The position numbers and the translations under genes are program-made. The notes beneath the pieces were generated by a model. That model searched no databases, was not told where the DNA came from, and was given only the letters and a program-made list of their open reading frames with translations. Shown in pieces: positions 25,453 to 27,074 of a stretch of DNA of 27,074 nt (positions are counted from its first letter, which is position 1; each line of letters opens with the position of its first letter). The stretch is from a virus. Location of the stretch: positions 1-27,074 of IMG/VR virus record IMGVR_UViG_3300005099_000044; one strand, written 5' to 3'.

Positions 25453-25646
25453 TTTGTACATTTCCATTTGTATATCCGTTTCATCAATGTGAATATCGAA
25501 GATTAATGAGTGATGGCCTCTATCACTGCATATGCAATAATGGACAGTGCAGAAAATGCCAAAGATATTATGCTAAACCTAAGTGGGAATTGCCTGAGTC
25601 AGTATTGGAATATTTAAGGCAAGCAGCATTGAAGAGTCGAGTTTAA
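25437..25646 (+). CDS. Cys-rich small protein, zinc-finger-like, TTG start
   Basis: GGGAGG at 25423-25428 is followed after 8 bases by an in-frame TTG at 25437, inside the end of the lysin gene; the frame then runs to TAA at 25644-25646. The 69-aa product has one Cys near the N-terminus (LICTF), one in HQCEYR, and then HCICNNGQCRKCQRYY, a C-x-C-x4-C-x2-C cluster typical of structural zinc sites. It ends in a helix (PESVLEYLRQAALK). An alternative start is the ATG at 25506. It could be a regulator or a lysis partner; function unknown. Confidence 0.5.
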   Translation: MEKELICTFPFVYPFHQCEYRRLMSDGLYHCICNNGQCRKCQRYYAKPKWELPESVLEYLRQAALKSRV

Positions 25647-25849
25647 TTTTCTTTATTTTCTAACTGAATCATAGGATTAGGATATTTATCTGGCCAAAGC
25701 CAATGAGTTGCTGGGATACCCGTAATTTCTGCTAATTTAGCTGCCAATTGTGGGCTTGGCCTTCTCTTACCATGCCTAATTCTAGAAAAATGCACTTGAG
25801 AGATACCTGCTTTGAATGCTATTTCCTTTCCTGTGAGCTGTTTTTCCAT
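25643..25849 (-). CDS. XRE-family HTH transcriptional regulator (phage repressor/Cro-like)
   Basis: This is a 68-aa protein on the minus strand. It shows a classic XRE fold: LTGKEIAFKAGISQVHFSRIRHGKRRPSPQLAAKLAEITGI, where the recognition helix lies in GISQVHFSRIRHG. It is the only gene on the minus strand and meets the Cys-rich gene tail to tail with overlapping stop codons at TTAA. Its promoter lies just upstream and contains a copy of the word AATTTAACCTC, which also lies in the opposing promoter, so it probably represses both. It has no C-terminal cleavage domain, so induction would not be RecA-type. Confidence 0.85.
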   Translation of the reverse strand: MEKQLTGKEIAFKAGISQVHFSRIRHGKRRPSPQLAAKLAEITGIPATHWLWPDKYPNPMIQLENKEN

Positions 25850-25863
25850 GACTTTCTAAGCAA

Positions 25864-25892
25864 AGGATAAACAATTTAACCTCATTTGTCAA
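25864..25892 (-). promoter_or_regulatory. Leftward sigma70-type promoter for the HTH gene
   Basis: On the minus strand TTGACA (bases 25892-25887) and TATCCT (25869-25864) are separated by exactly 17 bases. The expected start lies about 8 bases upstream of the HTH start codon, giving a very short leader. Confidence 0.6.
25873..25883 (+). promoter_or_regulatory. Operator-like word AATTTAACCTC, copy 1
   Basis: This copy of the 11-base word lies in the spacer between the -35 and -10 of the leftward promoter. The second copy is 50 bases downstream at 25923-25933, close to five helix turns, so both face the same side of the DNA. Confidence 0.55.
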
Positions 25893-25916
25893 GTTATGTC
25901 AAATTATATGGATGTC

Positions 25917-25945
25917 TTGACAAATTTAACCTCTTAGGTTATCTT
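25917..25945 (+). promoter_or_regulatory. Rightward sigma70-type promoter for the RuvC-like operon
   Basis: TTGACA (25917-25922) and TATCTT (25940-25945) are separated by 17 bases. The expected start is about three bases before the ATG at 25955, so the transcript would be nearly leaderless. The promoter spacer contains the perfect inverted repeat described separately. Confidence 0.6.
25927..25941 (+). promoter_or_regulatory. Operator-like inverted repeat TAACCTCTTAGGTTA
   Basis: TAACCT, a CTT centre and AGGTTA form a perfect 6-bp inverted repeat. It lies between the -35 and -10 of the rightward promoter and overlaps copy 2 of the AATTTAACCTC word (25923-25933). An imperfect further half site (TAGGGTTA) follows at 25945-25952. 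A repressor bound here would block the RuvC-like operon. Confidence 0.6.
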
Positions 25946-25954
25946 AGGGTTAGA

Positions 25955-26455
25955 ATGAAACATGAAATAACAATCTTAGCAATTGACCCAGGCCCAGAAC
26001 AATCGGCTTGGGTGTTGTGGAATGGTAGATTTATATTAGGCAAGTCAATTGAAGATAACGAGTCTTTGCTTTCAAAAATTCACAATCTCATGATTCCTAC
26101 AATCCCAAATATTCTTGCACTTGAAGAGGTAAGAAATACTTATGGCATGCCTGCGGGTATTTCTCTTTGTAAAACTATTTTCTGGACAGGCAGATTTTAT
26201 GAGGCTTGGCAAACAACTGTGCCTAATTCTCAAATCATCTTGATACCTAGAATGGATGTTAAGATGCATATATGTAAATCTCCAAAAGCTAAGGACTCCA
26301 ATATTAGGCAAGCACTAATAGATAGATTTGGTAATCCAGGAAGGAAGAATAACCCAGGCATTCTATATGGTGTGAAAAAAGATATGTGGCAGGCATTGGC
26401 ATTGGCTGTGTATGTGTATGATAAATGGCCCTTGGTGGAGAGCAACAATGTCTAG
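25955..26455 (+). CDS. RuvC-like Holliday junction resolvase (phage type)
   Basis: The product is 166 aa from the ATG at 25955, chosen because the rightward promoter lies over any earlier in-frame start (TTG at 25886). LAIDPGPEQSAWVL (Asp11), LALEEVRNTYGMPAG (Glu57), RMDVKMHICKSPKAKDSNIRQ and, near the end, YGVKKDMWQALALAVYVYD (Asp143) give the acidic residues and order of phage RuvC-like RNase H-fold resolvases. These cut branched DNA during recombination or before packaging. It is the first gene of the rightward operon with small proteins and a PD-(D/E)XK nuclease. Confidence 0.85.
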   Translation: MKHEITILAIDPGPEQSAWVLWNGRFILGKSIEDNESLLSKIHNLMIPTIPNILALEEVRNTYGMPAGISLCKTIFWTGRFYEAWQTTVPNSQIILIPRMDVKMHICKSPKAKDSNIRQALIDRFGNPGRKNNPGILYGVKKDMWQALALAVYVYDKWPLVESNNV

Positions 26456-26666
26456 AGCATTTCCAATGAAGTCTAAGAGCAATATTTTATATGAAATCCA
26501 ACACAAGCTGTCTTTATTAAAGCATGATATTATATCAGGCCAAATGCATCCAAGAGCAGCTATCTCTAGAATAGAAGAGATTGAAGCACTAATTGGTGAG
26601 TATAAGAATAAGTTTTTGATGCCTGAATATGAGATATTAGATGAAGAGAATGGATGGCCTGATTAA
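26448..26666 (+). CDS. Hypothetical 72-aa helical protein
   Basis: The ATG at 26448 has GGTGGAG at 26434-26440 and overlaps the end of the RuvC-like gene by 8 bases; an in-frame upstream ATG at 26412 is less likely. The product reads NILYEIQHKLSLLKHDIISG, then AAISRIEEIEALIGEYKNKF, an amphipathic helix pair, with an acidic end (EILDEENGWPD). It is a small early-operon protein of unknown function. Confidence 0.55.
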   Translation: MSRAFPMKSKSNILYEIQHKLSLLKHDIISGQMHPRAAISRIEEIEALIGEYKNKFLMPEYEILDEENGWPD

Positions 26667-26685
26667 ATTATAATGGGAGGGAAGC

Positions 26686-26931
26686 ATGGAAGTAGTGTTC
26701 ACTTTTGACGAAGAAGAAATCGAGGAAATTCTGAAACAAATTAGAGAACCATTATGTGAAATGATTATTGAACGCTTGAAATCATCTGAAATCCCTCAAA
26801 AGGCTATCAAAGATTTCTTTGGAGATTTATTAAATGCTGATTCAGTAGTAGATTATATTGATTGGGAGAGGGAGAAAATAGGCAACGAGGTTACAAAGAT
26901 AATTGTTGAGCGGATTAAGACTAAGAAATGA
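26686..26931 (+). CDS. Hypothetical 81-aa acidic helical protein
   Basis: GGGAGGG at 26675-26681 lies well placed before the ATG at 26686. The protein is helical, with FTFDEEEIEEILKQI, EMIIERLKSSEI and DYIDWEREKIGNEVTKIIVERI. It ends a few bases before the nuclease start, so it belongs to the same operon. No family is recognised. Confidence 0.55.
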   Translation: MEVVFTFDEEEIEEILKQIREPLCEMIIERLKSSEIPQKAIKDFFGDLLNADSVVDYIDWEREKIGNEVTKIIVERIKTKK

Positions 26932-26934
26932 AAC

Positions 26935-27074
26935 ATGGACTACCCAAGTGTAACTCAAGTAATAAATGAGTTTGCCAATTACAGCATGGTTTCTACAATG
27001 AATTTTAATCTCTCAATCTCTAGAGGTAATATTGTGCACAAACACTGTCTTGCTATTGCAAGAGGTCTTACTGT
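26935..27074 (+). CDS. PD-(D/E)XK nuclease family protein, N-terminal part (runs off the window)
   Basis: The ATG at 26935 lies three bases after the previous stop. The visible 46 residues read MDYPSVTQVINEFANYSMV, then SISRGNIVHKHCLAIARGL. The YPSVT-x-V start and the RG-x-x-VH helix are the opening pattern of RecB/Cas4-like phage exonucleases, where the helix His contributes to the active site. The catalytic D-E-x-K part lies outside the window. With the RuvC-like gene this suggests a recombination or DNA-processing module. Confidence 0.65.
   Translation, partial: MDYPSVTQVINEFANYSMVSTMNFNLSISRGNIVHKHCLAIARGLT

Noticed and set aside
1-27074. Diversity-generating retroelement acting on tailspike or hub.
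   Set aside because: No reverse transcriptase gene or template/variable repeat pair was seen in the window.
1-27074. tRNA genes or attachment sites.
   Set aside because: No cloverleaf with a T-arm GTTCRA signature was noticed on either strand by eye, and there is no integrase nearby.

Overview
The window is a piece of a tailed double-stranded DNA phage or prophage (siphovirus type), visibly A+T-rich, with tightly packed genes. Nearly all genes read on the + strand with GGAGG-type ribosome binding sites and short overlaps (ATGA, TAATG, TAAATG). The set of tail genes (gp10-like, tail terminator, tail tube, frameshifted chaperone, tape measure, hub) and a SleB-type peptidoglycan hydrolase point to a bacterial host. 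The host cannot be named from the sequence. No integrase, terminase, portal or capsid gene is inside the window; head genes probably lie to the left.

Layout. (1) 1-2336: the C-terminal part of a SAM-dependent methyltransferase interrupted by a LAGLIDADG intein (left end off the window, with a one-base frameshift inside it), overlapped by a GT9/heptosyltransferase-like gene. (2) 2346-5809: small structural or adhesin-like proteins and a right-handed beta-helix tailspike whose LamG-like C-terminal domain lies in the -1 frame, directly after a canonical GGGTTTG heptamer. (3) 5806-8709: gp10-like tail completion protein, tail terminator, a 43-aa Lys-rich protein, major tail tube protein and a two-frame tail assembly chaperone (G/GT type); its second half has no start codon of its own. 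(4) 8710-16503: a 2597-aa tape measure protein with a Cys/His cluster and an apparent internal duplication. (5) 16520-23066: distal tail proteins, including a 20-residue Ser/Gln repeat array and a 1034-aa hub/fiber protein. (6) 23068-25030: small tail-associated or unknown genes and an adaptor-like protein. (7) 25033-25646: a SleB-like lysin overlapped by a Cys-rich small protein. (8) 25643-27074: a divergent switch (68-aa HTH repressor leftward, RuvC-like resolvase operon rightward) with mirrored promoters and a repeated operator word, followed by two unknown small proteins and the start of a PD-(D/E)XK nuclease.

How it fits together: regions 2-6 build and decorate a long flexible tail, region 1 may modify surface sugars, region 7 lyses the cell, and region 8 is the control and recombination end of the genome. 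The most notable observations are two candidate -1 frameshift sites (one classical, one that would add a LamG domain to a tailspike), a mobile roughly 90-residue module found both alone (2346-2651) and fused to a distal tail domain (19305-19952), the Cys/His cluster in the tape measure, and the compact two-way promoter/operator region at 25864-25945.
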